Below, in pieces: positions 6,651-13,576 of a stretch of DNA of 26,393 nt (position 1 is its first letter; the number at the start of each line of letters is the position of its first letter). The position numbers were made by a program, and so were the translations under genes. The stretch is from positions 1-26,393 of the forward strand of contig CAYUCV010000016.1 in assembly GCA_964443545.1 (NCBI GenBank), written 5' to 3'. A model generated the notes under the pieces. The model made no database searches. It saw nothing but the letters and a program-made list of their open reading frames with translations, and had not been told where the DNA came from. This stretch comes from JBAZKV01 sp964443545 (GTDB lineage: Bacteria > Margulisbacteria > WOR-1 > JAKLHX01 > JBAZKV01).

Positions 6651-6684
6651 GGGATATAATGGATCGATATCCCGCTTATTTTTT
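6651..6684 (+). terminator. Probable intrinsic terminator after patatin gene
   Basis: GGGATAT (6651-6657), a 9-base loop, ATATCCC (6667-6673), then a T-rich run TTATTTTTT (6676-6684). The stem is a perfect 7-bp inverted repeat of moderate GC. The T-run overlaps the last codons of the convergent lipoprotein gene. Confidence 0.5.
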
Positions 6685-7914
6685 GCTTGCCTCCATCATG
6701 GCGCTGGTTATAGCGTAAATATTGTTAAATGTTTGTTCCGAATTGTACGGGTGTCCCCATTTTGATGTCTCTATAGCCTCGGCGGTTGCGATAGCGGCCT
6801 CGACAGCCGCATCGCTTGCAGTATCCTCTGCGGAATAAAACCCTTTCAGTATTTCAAGGACATCTTTCACATCCTGGAGAGAGATATCGGCAGTGTAGAC
6901 ATCTTTGCTTTCATTCAATAGTGCATTCAGCCAGCCAAGCTGCCAAATATACCTTTTTCCGTACGCCAATGGGCTTGAGCCGGCAGCTTCGTATGTTACG
7001 CTGACCTCCAAAGCCGGCAAGTCCAACGAGCTGGTCCCAAAAGCGTCTGTTATCAGCTTGCTCGGCGGCCAAGTATCATAACTTGAAAAGGGGTTCTGTC
7101 CGCGGTTATAAAAATATGACATGACCTGTCCCAGACCGTTGTATGCTCCCAGAACTCCCGGAGCCTCGGATGTGACAAGTGCTGTTTTGAACGGATATGT
7201 GGTGGTGCCGCGCGCTCTTGTGTAATCGACGGCCCATTTTGCCAGGTTAAAACTTGCGTAAGGCTTACCTGTGGTGCTGCTGTAAGTTTTATTCCTGATG
7301 TATGATTTGGCTTCATAATATCCCTTTTCGACCGATGACCAGACGAAACCTTTTTCATTTATTTGGTTCAAGGTGGGATAATTGGTCGGATAGATGTAGG
7401 AAGCACCCCCCTGAAGATCTCTAAGGAATTCAGTATAGGTCGCAAGCGATCCCATTCCTTCTGCAACAGTAGAAGGATCGTCGTCTATCTGATAGTAACC
7501 CGATTTCAGAACCTCCGTTATAGGAGCAAAGCGTGTCTCCTGGAATGCGGTCGCCAGCCACTGGTTGACATTCACTCCTGTCATGATGTCGTTTATTTCG
7601 GCGGAGGTCGCTCCTGCGGCGGCAAGATCTGACGGAAGGTCCGTCAACTTTAGAAAAACGCAGTATCCGATCGCCATTGCGAGTGCGGAATTTTTGATCC
7701 CCTTTGATCCGTCGGTCGAAAGAGCCAGAACGGTCAAGGGGGACAGTGTTACCCCGTCCTGCGAGATAACTACACTGATATCTTTGGTGCTTAGCGTGAA
7801 AGAGTTATAAGTTGAAAGCGTTGGGAGATATTCAGAAGGAGCATTTATCAGTCCGCATCCTCCGACCAAATGTAAGACCAAAAAAAGAAAGATGATGACC
7901 AACGATCCCGTCAA
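6676..7914 (-). CDS. Large lipoprotein, possible lysozyme-like fold
   Basis: A protein of about 412 aa with a lipobox (LHLVGGC, Cys about residue 20 from TTG 7914), so it should be lipid-anchored. QWLATAFQETRFAP resembles the catalytic-Glu region of lytic transglycosylases (E-[ST]-x-F-x-P), and GAYNGLGQV recalls their AYN motif. This is suggestive only and no family is firmly recognised. From TTG 7914 the signal peptide has no positive charge. The reading frame continues upstream as IKKTLSG with no ATG/GTG/TTG, so the true start may be ATT 7941 or ATA 7938 (giving MIKKTLSG or MKKTLSG), closer to the promoter at 7962-7990. It is convergent with the patatin gene. Confidence 0.72.
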   Translation of the reverse strand: MTGSLVIIFLFLVLHLVGGCGLINAPSEYLPTLSTYNSFTLSTKDISVVISQDGVTLSPLTVLALSTDGSKGIKNSALAMAIGYCVFLKLTDLPSDLAAAGATSAEINDIMTGVNVNQWLATAFQETRFAPITEVLKSGYYQIDDDPSTVAEGMGSLATYTEFLRDLQGGASYIYPTNYPTLNQINEKGFVWSSVEKGYYEAKSYIRNKTYSSTTGKPYASFNLAKWAVDYTRARGTTTYPFKTALVTSEAPGVLGAYNGLGQVMSYFYNRGQNPFSSYDTWPPSKLITDAFGTSSLDLPALEVSVTYEAAGSSPLAYGKRYIWQLGWLNALLNESKDVYTADISLQDVKDVLEILKGFYSAEDTASDAAVEAAIATAEAIETSKWGHPYNSEQTFNNIYAITSAMMEASKK

Positions 7915-7961
7915 TACACCGGAGAGCGTTTTTTTTATAATAGATATTCCATTCTCGGGGA

Positions 7962-7990
7962 ATTATGCCATGGTAAAACGATAAATGCAA
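7962..7990 (-). promoter_or_regulatory. Promoter of the 6676-7914 lipoprotein gene
   Basis: Reading the minus strand: TTGCAT, 17 bases, CATAAT, with TG one base before the -10 hexamer (extended -10). The expected transcription start is near 7956, leaving about 15 bases before the candidate ATT 7941 start. Confidence 0.5.
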
Positions 7991-7998
7991 CCATGTAA

Positions 7999-8091
7999 TT
8001 AATCTTCGGCTGGGGCGCGGGAAGCCCTTTCCAGATGATGCCGCTTGTACTCATCTGCCTTTATGTGCTGTTGCAAAGGATGGGAAAATAG
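7999..8091 (+). pseudogene. Fragment of a membrane protein gene
   Basis: An open frame without a start, from after TAA 7996 to TAG 8089-8091, encodes LIFGWGAGSPFQMMPLVLIC and a further 10 residues ending QRMGK. It looks like the last transmembrane helix of a membrane protein, stranded between the lipoprotein and GIY-YIG genes. It may be chance; no parent family is recognised. Confidence 0.25.
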
Positions 8092-8104
8092 GGAATTATC
8101 CCGG

Positions 8105-8389
8105 CTACCTGTTTTTACATCTTGCGGAAGTTTTAAGTATTCCTTTGTGCCCTTTGATCAAAGCTAATTTCTTAGTCCTTGTCCAGCCCTTTATCTGTGC
8201 TTCTCTTTTTGCCGCTTCACTGCGGGTTTCAAATTTCTCTGAATATCTCACCTTTTTGGCGGGGTTGGCAACCGTATATTTGCAGCCCTTGCCGGAAAAA
8301 TGTTCATTGAACCTTCTTTCAAGGTTATTTGTTATTCCGGTATAAAGTGATCCATTGGTGCATTGCAGGATATAAAGGTAGTAGGGCAT
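8105..8389 (-). CDS. Solitary GIY-YIG nuclease domain protein
   Basis: A 94-aa single-domain GIY-YIG endonuclease (UPF0213/YhbQ-like). YYLYIL and LYTGITNNLERRFNEH hold the GIY-YIG-equivalent strands and the catalytic Arg; the conserved Glu is in SEAAKREAQIKGW. I choose ATG 8389 (MPYYLYIL) because the 18 residues upstream are encoded by a palindromic repeat (8405-8474) and are not family-like. No clear ribosome binding site is present. The gene is followed by no partner; on its upstream side lie palindromic repeats and then tRNA-Asn. Family members are stand-alone nucleases of mostly unknown role, often tied to DNA repair or mobile elements. Confidence 0.88.
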   Translation of the reverse strand: MPYYLYILQCTNGSLYTGITNNLERRFNEHFSGKGCKYTVANPAKKVRYSEKFETRSEAAKREAQIKGWTRTKKLALIKGHKGILKTSARCKNR

Positions 8390-8404
8390 ATATTGATTTT
8401 TAGG

Positions 8405-8474
8405 CTTCGACTCCACTTCGACTCGGCATTTCGTCGGACTCAATGCCTCGCTCAGTGTCGCTCAGCCGACTTCG
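8405..8474. repeat. Palindromic repeat family, copy a
   Basis: A cluster of CTTCGACTC and TCGCTCAG half-sites with internal inverted repeats (GGCATT/AATGCC at 8424-8446, GTCGG/CCGAC at 8433-8470). It lies just upstream of the GIY-YIG start on that gene's strand. Half-sites are shared with the copies at 8513, 8651 and 26290. Confidence 0.7.
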
Positions 8475-8493
8475 TTTTCTAACGAATAATCCT

Positions 8494-8509
8494 TCTCTTT
8501 AATAAGAGA
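8494..8509. repeat. Short perfect hairpin
   Basis: TCTCTT-TAAT-AAGAGA, a perfect 6-bp stem between repeat copies a and b, on the 3' side of tRNA-Asn. There is no poly-T tract on either strand, so terminator function is unclear. Confidence 0.4.
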
Positions 8510-8512
8510 CTT

Positions 8513-8551
8513 GGACTGAGCGAGGTCGCGTAAGCGACCGAGTCGAAGTCC
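8513..8551. repeat. Palindromic repeat family, copy b
   Basis: Outer arms GGACT/AGTCC (8513-8517, 8547-8551), half-sites CTGAGCGA and GAGTCGAAG, and a perfect inner stem GGTCGC-GTAA-GCGACC (8524-8539). It abuts the 3' end of tRNA-Asn with no spacing, where a CCA would otherwise be. Confidence 0.75.
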
Positions 8552-8623
8552 TCCCCCGGCTGGACTCGAACCAGCAACAACCTGATTAACAGTCAGGTGC
8601 TCTACCGATTGAGCTACAGGGGA
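8552..8623 (-). tRNA. tRNA-Asn (GTT)
   Basis: A 72-nt cloverleaf on the minus strand: acceptor TCCCCTG with CGGGGGA, D arm GCTC/GAGC, anticodon stem CCTGA/TCAGG with loop CTGTTAA (anticodon GTT, Asn), T arm GCTGG-TTCGAGT-CCAGC. CCA is not encoded. It is flanked on both sides by members of the palindromic repeat family. Confidence 0.95.
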
Positions 8624-8650
8624 TCACCACTCCCAAACAATTATCCTCTA

Positions 8651-8696
8651 AGCCCCGAGCGAGCGCTGAGCCTGTCGAAGCGCGAGTCGAGGGGCT
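8651..8696. repeat. Palindromic repeat family, copy c
   Basis: Outer arms AGCCCC/GGGGCT (8651-8656, 8691-8696), inner arms GCGCT/AGCGC and the core CTGAGCCTGTCGAAG. It lies between the tRNA-Asn gene and its likely promoter. The half-sites CTGAGC and GTCGAAG match the other copies. Confidence 0.75.
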
Positions 8697-8713
8697 ACAG
8701 GGGAATATAGAAA

Positions 8714-8722
8714 ATTATAGCA
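8714..8722 (-). promoter_or_regulatory. Extended -10 promoter for tRNA-Asn
   Basis: On the minus strand the sequence reads TGCTATAAT, identical to the elements at 9-17 and 5561-5569. It would transcribe through repeat copy c into tRNA-Asn (leader about 85 nt). Confidence 0.55.
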
Positions 8723-8786
8723 CAAACGCTGCATTAACCGCCAAGGTTTGAGCTAGGGTTGGCCGTTTTATGGGGGTCTGAAATCC

Positions 8787-8815
8787 TTTACAAACTGCTC
8801 CGTTAAGAGTAAAAT
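8787..8815 (+). promoter_or_regulatory. Promoter of barrel protein 1 / glycosyltransferase operon
   Basis: TTTACA (8787-8792), 17 bases, TAAAAT (8810-8815). A strong GGAGGT ribosome binding site follows at 8836-8841 before ATG 8846. Confidence 0.65.
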
Positions 8816-8845
8816 CTATCTTGATACAGCTTTACGGAGGTAAAA

Positions 8846-9550
8846 ATGAAAAAAGTCTTCGGCTCGCTTCTTATCCTTGCGCTTTCTTTTGCTCTGCTTA
8901 GTTTTGCTGACGCCGCCCCTGCCAAGAAAAAGCCCGCGGCAAAAAAAACGGTTAAACAGATCGTTAAGCCCTCTCCTCTACCTGTTCCGGTTCCTGCTCC
9001 CGCGGCAGCTCCTTCTCCTGTGGTGACAACTGAAGCGGCGCCTGCTATAGCAGAGCCTGCTGCTCCCGTAAAACAAAAAGTAAAAGTCCGGGAAGGATCA
9101 GGGATGCTGCTGGGCCTAAATGCAGGTTACGACGCGGGCATACCGGGGATATCCGCTGACCTGGACTATGACATAACAAACCTCGGGGCCACCGGAGTAA
9201 GGATAAGGACGGGCATCGGCTTTGCCAGCGGAGCCGACCAAACCCCGGCGCAGGCTCCGGTAAAGGTGATAAACCTAAAGCTCGGCGCACTTGTGAACCT
9301 GACCGATATCTTTGTGGCTCCCCAGCAAAAGCTTTCATATTATATAGGCGGAGCCTATCTGTTCCCGGTCAAGGTCAACGATGCCTCCGCCGGCAAATGG
9401 GGGATAGAAGGGTATGTTGGGCTAAACTATGTATTTGCGGATGTTGCAACCTTCAATATACAGGCGGGCTATTCGGGGATCAAATACTCCGAAGGAATGC
9501 CGGCTCTCAAAGGTGTTGCCTTAAAACTCGGGGTTGGGACGGCATTCTAA
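8846..9550 (+). CDS. Secreted protein with C-terminal beta-barrel-like domain (1)
   Basis: 234 aa. A signal peptide (residues 1-23, ending SFADA) is followed by a Lys/Pro/Ala-rich linker (about 24-80, e.g. PSPLPVPVPAPAAAPSPV) and a domain of about 150 residues with alternating beta-strand pattern (GLNAGYDAG, LDYDITNLGATGVRIRTGIG, LKLGALVNLTD, SYYIGGAYLFPVK, GYVGLNYVF) ending in GTAF. The terminal Phe and amphipathic strands fit an outer-membrane beta-barrel of about eight strands. The linker could cross the periplasm or touch peptidoglycan (inference). It is paralogous to the protein at 13577-14335, from which it differs mainly in the linker. The glycosyltransferase gene starts 2 bases after its stop. 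Family unknown. Confidence 0.8.
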   Translation: MKKVFGSLLILALSFALLSFADAAPAKKKPAAKKTVKQIVKPSPLPVPVPAPAAAPSPVVTTEAAPAIAEPAAPVKQKVKVREGSGMLLGLNAGYDAGIPGISADLDYDITNLGATGVRIRTGIGFASGADQTPAQAPVKVINLKLGALVNLTDIFVAPQQKLSYYIGGAYLFPVKVNDASAGKWGIEGYVGLNYVFADVATFNIQAGYSGIKYSEGMPALKGVALKLGVGTAF

Positions 9551-9552
9551 AG

Positions 9553-11796
9553 ATGTTCAAGCGCAAAAAAGACCTCAATGTTGCTTTTATCGGGAATTAT
9601 CTTCCCAGGGTTTGCGGCATCGCCACTTTTACGAGCGATCTTTGCAGGGCGGTGACAGGCCGGCTCTCTGACAGGTCAAGCATTTTTACCATTGCGGTCA
9701 ACGACGAAGGAAAGCTTTATGAATATCCAAAAGAGGTCATCTTTTCCGTTAACCAGAACAGGCAAAAAGATTATATCGAGGCCGCCAATATTATTAACAC
9801 TAGCAATGCCCAGGTGGTGTGCCTGCAGCATGAGTTTGGTATCTATGGCGGCTGGGACGGCATCTACATCCTTTCACTTTTGTCCAAACTGACGGTGCCC
9901 TTGGTCACGACCTTTCACACTGTTCTTCAAACGCCCAATGCCAACCAGAAGAGGATAATGTCCGAACTCATCCAGCGCTCCAACAAGGTCGTGGTCATGA
10001 GCAAAAAGAGCATAGAACTGCTTAAAGAAGTGTACGGGGCCCCTGCCGAAAAGATAGAGATGATATTTCACGGCACGCCCGATTTTACTTCTCTGGATTC
10101 TTCTCATTACAAAAAGCGCTTTAAGCTGGAAGGCAGAAAAATGATCCTGACCTTTGGGCTGCTTTCGCCAAACAAGGGGATAGAGGCCGTCATAAAGGCC
10201 CTGCCGCCGGTGGTAAAGGAGTTCCCCGACCTGACCTATGTAGTGCTGGGCAGGACCCACCCGCACGTTCGCAGGGACCACGGGGAAAGGTATCGGGAAA
10301 GCCTTGTCAAACTTGTCGGCAAACTCAATTTAAGGCCGCATGTGATCTTTGATGACAGGTTCGTAAAGCTGGAAGAGCTTTATGAGTGGCTGATCGCCTC
10401 CGACATTTATATTACGCCGTACATGAACAGGGCTCAGGTGGTGAGCGGAACCCTTTCTTACGCGATAGGGGCGGGCAACGCGATCCTTTCCACCCCTTAC
10501 TGGTATGCGGAAGAAATGCTCTGCGACAACAGGGGGCTGCTTTTTGATTTTAACGACAGCGAAAAGCTTTCACAGCTGCTGATGGGGCTGCTTAAGGATG
10601 AGAAAAAATTAAAAGAGCTTCAGGCAAGGACCTATGAATTCGGCAGGCAGATGACCTGGAAAAAAGTTTCCTCCAGATACGCAGAACTGCTGTCAAAGGT
10701 GTCGGGGGAAAAGAAAGCTGTGTATCTGCATTACCCCAAATCAACTTCCACGATGGGGCTTCCGGAGTTTGACCTGTCGCACATCAAGAGGCTGACCGAT
10801 GACACCGGCATTATCCAGCACGCGAAATACCTGATACCGGACAGAAGCACCGGCTACTGCCTTGACGACAACGCAAGGGCCGTGATGCTTGCCGCCTGGG
10901 CCATCTTTCTGCTCAAGGACGAGGCCGCGCAGGAGCTTTTGCCGGTCTTCTGCGGATTTTTGAAGTACATGCAAAAACAGGACGGCTCCTTTGCCAATTT
11001 CATGGATTACAGAAGGGACCTGCTCGAAGAAAAAGGCTCCGACGATTCCAACGGCAGGGCGGTTTGGGCGCTGGGTTTTTTGCTGTGGAGGAACCGGGAC
11101 GAGGCCTACAGGACTTTTGCCGCCGAGATGATAAGAAAATCTTTTAATATAATACCTGGGCTTAATCTGAGGGGAAAAGCCTTTGCGGCTCTCGGGCTTT
11201 CCTGCTATCTTAGGACCTTTAATTCTGATGAGCAGGCCTACGCGCTTTTAAAGAAGATCGCCGCAGAGCTGGAGGAAGCCTATCAAAAACACAGCCGCCC
11301 CGGCTGGGACTGGTTCGAGGACATACTCTGCTACGACAACGCGGTTCTGCCGATGGCTCTTTTTAACGCCTACGGGATACTGCGTGACGAAAAATTGCTT
11401 GCCGCGGCGCAGGCCTCGACAGCTTTTCTGGAAAAAACCACCTTTGTTAACGGCATGCTTTCTGTTGTCGGAAACGACGGCTGGTATCGAAAAGGCGGCA
11501 AAAAGGCGCAGTTTGACCAGCAGCCCATAGATGTGGCCGCCATGGTGATGGCTTTCCAGTCCGCCTACAGGACCACTTACAATACGGAGTATCTTAAAAA
11601 AATGAAGATCGCCTTTGACTGGTTCCTGGGAGAAAACGACCTGGGTATTCCTATGTACGATATCTCTTCTAAAGGCTGCTCCGACGGGTTGATAAAGGGC
11701 GGGGCCAGCATGAACCAGGGGGCGGAAAGCACGATATCATTTCTTCTGGCTTTGCTTGCTATGATGGAAGAGCACGAGATAGAAGACCTGGAGTGA
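9553..11796 (+). CDS. GT4 glycosyltransferase fused to a helical-barrel domain
   Basis: 747 aa. The N-terminal ~410 residues are a GT-B, GT4-type transferase: FIGNYLPRVCGIATFTSDL, HEFGIYGGWDG, VTTFHT, the donor-half LTFGLLSPNKGIEAVIKAL, and YMNRAQVVSGTLSYAIGAG for the nucleotide-sugar site. The C-terminal ~330 residues (from about HYPKSTSTMGLPEFD) look like an (alpha/alpha)6 six-hairpin domain: STGYCLDDNARAVMLAAW, MQKQDGSFANFMDY, SDDSNGRAVWALG, WFEDILCYDNAVLP, and QQPIDVAAMVMAF. The sugar substrate is not known. The convergent GH130 gene suggests mannoside metabolism (inference). ATG 9553 is chosen because the 52 residues upstream lie within the barrel gene in another frame. Translation is likely coupled to it, as no ribosome binding site is seen. 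Confidence 0.85.
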   Translation: MFKRKKDLNVAFIGNYLPRVCGIATFTSDLCRAVTGRLSDRSSIFTIAVNDEGKLYEYPKEVIFSVNQNRQKDYIEAANIINTSNAQVVCLQHEFGIYGGWDGIYILSLLSKLTVPLVTTFHTVLQTPNANQKRIMSELIQRSNKVVVMSKKSIELLKEVYGAPAEKIEMIFHGTPDFTSLDSSHYKKRFKLEGRKMILTFGLLSPNKGIEAVIKALPPVVKEFPDLTYVVLGRTHPHVRRDHGERYRESLVKLVGKLNLRPHVIFDDRFVKLEELYEWLIASDIYITPYMNRAQVVSGTLSYAIGAGNAILSTPYWYAEEMLCDNRGLLFDFNDSEKLSQLLMGLLKDEKKLKELQARTYEFGRQMTWKKVSSRYAELLSKVSGEKKAVYLHYPKSTSTMGLPEFDLSHIKRLTDDTGIIQHAKYLIPDRSTGYCLDDNARAVMLAAWAIFLLKDEAAQELLPVFCGFLKYMQKQDGSFANFMDYRRDLLEEKGSDDSNGRAVWALGFLLWRNRDEAYRTFAAEMIRKSFNIIPGLNLRGKAFAALGLSCYLRTFNSDEQAYALLKKIAAELEEAYQKHSRPGWDWFEDILCYDNAVLPMALFNAYGILRDEKLLAAAQASTAFLEKTTFVNGMLSVVGNDGWYRKGGKKAQFDQQPIDVAAMVMAFQSAYRTTYNTEYLKKMKIAFDWFLGENDLGIPMYDISSKGCSDGLIKGGASMNQGAESTISFLLALLAMMEEHEIEDLE

Positions 11797-13344
11797 TCAG
11801 CGCCGCAGCAGCCGGTCCAAAAGCTCCTTTACCCCGATAACAGCGATGCTTGAGACAGAGTCTGACGAAGCATAGGGTATTATCAGTTTATCCCTTACCA
11901 GGATAGAGCCGCAGCTGTATACCACATTTGGGACATAACCGTCCCTGCCTTCCTCCGTGGGGCTTATCAGCGGCTCCTCAAGTTTTGCTATTACCCGGGA
12001 AGGGTCGTTCAGGTCCAGCAGTTCCACTCCTATACAGTATTTGCGCATGGGGCCTATCCCGTGGGTCAAAAGCAGCCAGCCTTCTTTTGTCTCGATGGGA
12101 GAGCCGCAGTTGCCTATCTTTACCATTTCCCACACATACCGCGGCTCCTGCAGTTTGACGGCTTCGTTCCAGAAATACAGATCGTCCGAATACATAAGAA
12201 AAAGGTTCTGTCCGTCGGCGCGGGATACCATCAGATACCTTCCGTTCACTTTTCTGGGGAAAAGCGCCATGCCCTTGTCCCTTGCAAATTTTCCGTTGAG
12301 GGTTGCCATCTTGAAATGATGAAAATCCTTTGTCTCCAGCAGCTCCGGCAGGATGGCCGAGCCGTTGTAAGCGGTATAGGTCGCGTAGTAAGTATAAGTG
12401 CCGTCATCTTTTCTAAAACGAACAAACCTGGCGTCCTCCATCCCGTTGCTTTCGGTGGGAGATACGGGGAAGACTACCCTTTCCGAGATCAGCCTGTCGG
12501 CAGGAAAGTGGACTTCGTAGTTGCAGTCTGCCAGCCATTTGAGCCGGGATTTTGGATCGCTCAGTTCTTTGATGAGCTCGCTGTAGGTAAAAGTGTTTCC
12601 CAGCTGCCCCATGACCGAAGCCGCGGCATCGTCATAGGAATCAAGGTCCCTGAGCTTTTCAATAAAGTTGCCCTTATCATAGCTGGGGTCCATAATAACA
12701 TCCGGGGTCGCGGCAAAGCGGCTCACGGGTTCAAGATAGATGTCGTTGTTGCTTTCTATCACCGCGCTCCTGAAAACTATGGAGGATATATGTCCTTCTC
12801 CTGTGGCCCTGAAGCAGAAGACAACCCTCAGCTGGCCTTCTTTAAGGTCGTTCTGTTTGGGATACAGGACAATGGAGGGATTAAAGAGGCTGGTGGATTC
12901 ATGCGAGTATTCCAGCGTAAAAAGGGAACCGATGAAGAGTTTCTTTTCCCTGTACAGAAAGTGGCCTAAAGAGGCGGCTATCCCCTCCACTCTCAGATAG
13001 TTTTTCATAAGGATCTCTTCGAAGTTGTGGTGCCTTTTCGAGAATTCTTTTATGACCTCGGCGGTCCTTTTTAGGGTCTCTTCCTTGTCAAGCTCCACAG
13101 CTCTTTTTATGACCGAGCGCAGATGGGAGGGGTCTCCTATCTCGAGGAATCTGGTAATAACCCGCTTATTGTCCGGGCAGAACCGGTCTATTCTCTTGTG
13201 AAGAATGCGTTTAAAAATGCCCTTAAGATGATGCAGGTCTTTTAACTGGTCACCCTCCAGATTTAGGTTCCCTACATATATGTTGCGCTCTTCCTCGTAG
13301 TAAGGATGCTTTGTCTGCTTTTTGAACATGGAAAAGGGGCTCAT
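11797..13344 (-). CDS. GH130 glycoside phosphorylase
   Basis: A 515-aa protein with a ~170-residue N-terminal helical part followed by the GH130 five-bladed propeller: SLFNPSIVLYP, GMEDARFVRF (catalytic-Asp region of the family), YYATYTAYNG, KGMALFPRKVNGRYLMVSR, GNCGSPIETKEGWLLLTHG, YVPNVVYSCG and IPYASSD. GH130 enzymes reversibly phosphorolyse beta-mannosides to mannose-1-phosphate; the long N-terminal part is shared with the larger oligomannan-type members. There is no signal peptide, so it is cytoplasmic. Its stop codon directly abuts the stop of the convergent glycosyltransferase gene. ATG 13344 follows GAGG; ATG 13329 is an alternative. Confidence 0.9.
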   Translation of the reverse strand: MSPFSMFKKQTKHPYYEEERNIYVGNLNLEGDQLKDLHHLKGIFKRILHKRIDRFCPDNKRVITRFLEIGDPSHLRSVIKRAVELDKEETLKRTAEVIKEFSKRHHNFEEILMKNYLRVEGIAASLGHFLYREKKLFIGSLFTLEYSHESTSLFNPSIVLYPKQNDLKEGQLRVVFCFRATGEGHISSIVFRSAVIESNNDIYLEPVSRFAATPDVIMDPSYDKGNFIEKLRDLDSYDDAAASVMGQLGNTFTYSELIKELSDPKSRLKWLADCNYEVHFPADRLISERVVFPVSPTESNGMEDARFVRFRKDDGTYTYYATYTAYNGSAILPELLETKDFHHFKMATLNGKFARDKGMALFPRKVNGRYLMVSRADGQNLFLMYSDDLYFWNEAVKLQEPRYVWEMVKIGNCGSPIETKEGWLLLTHGIGPMRKYCIGVELLDLNDPSRVIAKLEEPLISPTEEGRDGYVPNVVYSCGSILVRDKLIIPYASSDSVSSIAVIGVKELLDRLLRR

Positions 13345-13352
13345 GCCTCAAT

Positions 13353-13380
13353 AATATAATATATTGCATGAAAATGGCAA
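13353..13380 (-). promoter_or_regulatory. Promoter of GH130 gene
   Basis: Minus strand: TTGCCA (13380-13375), 16 bases, TATATT (13358-13353). The start ATG is only 9 bases beyond the -10, so the mRNA would be almost leaderless. The promoter is divergent from the one at 13396-13424. Confidence 0.45.
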
Positions 13381-13395
13381 GGACAAAAATGGGTA

Positions 13396-13424
13396 TTGAC
13401 AAAAACGGGGGGAGAGGTTATGAT
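13396..13424 (+). promoter_or_regulatory. Promoter of barrel protein 2
   Basis: TTGACA (13396-13401), 17 bases, TATGAT (13419-13424): close to consensus. The transcription start is expected near 13431, giving a leader of about 145 nt before ATG 13577. Confidence 0.75.
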
Positions 13425-13430
13425 TAAGGG

Positions 13431-13576
13431 AGTTTTGATGGACTTGAAAGGTGGTGAAACAACGACCGGTTACCATCAGAACGCGGAAGAACGGGCAGTG
13501 TTTGCGGAGGAAACTAGGATACTCCGGAATAGAAAACCCGGGAAACCGAAACTCTAAAAACCGGAAGAACCACAAA
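13431..13576 (+). other. Long 5' leader of barrel protein 2 gene
   Basis: About 145 nt between the predicted transcription start and the signal-peptide ATG. It contains a small hairpin CGGAG/CTCCG around 13505-13530 and a CCCGGG palindrome. No known riboswitch class is recognised. The frame is also open upstream from GTG 13451, so an N-terminal extension of 42 basic residues is formally possible but would bury the signal peptide. Confidence 0.35.

Noticed and set aside
9397..9552. N-terminal extension of the glycosyltransferase
   Set aside because: It lies within the barrel protein gene in another frame and is Cys-rich, unlike the GT4 N-terminus that begins at 9553.
12061..12969. 302-aa open frame on the plus strand
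   Set aside because: It lies antisense to the GH130 gene, whose motifs are unmistakable. It has no ribosome site and no recognisable domain.
13451..13576. N-terminal extension of barrel protein 2 from GTG
   Set aside because: It would place 42 basic residues before a perfect signal peptide. A leader is the more likely reading.
13431..13576. Known riboswitch (c-di-GMP, preQ1, SAM types considered)
   Set aside because: Conserved core sequences of these classes were not found.
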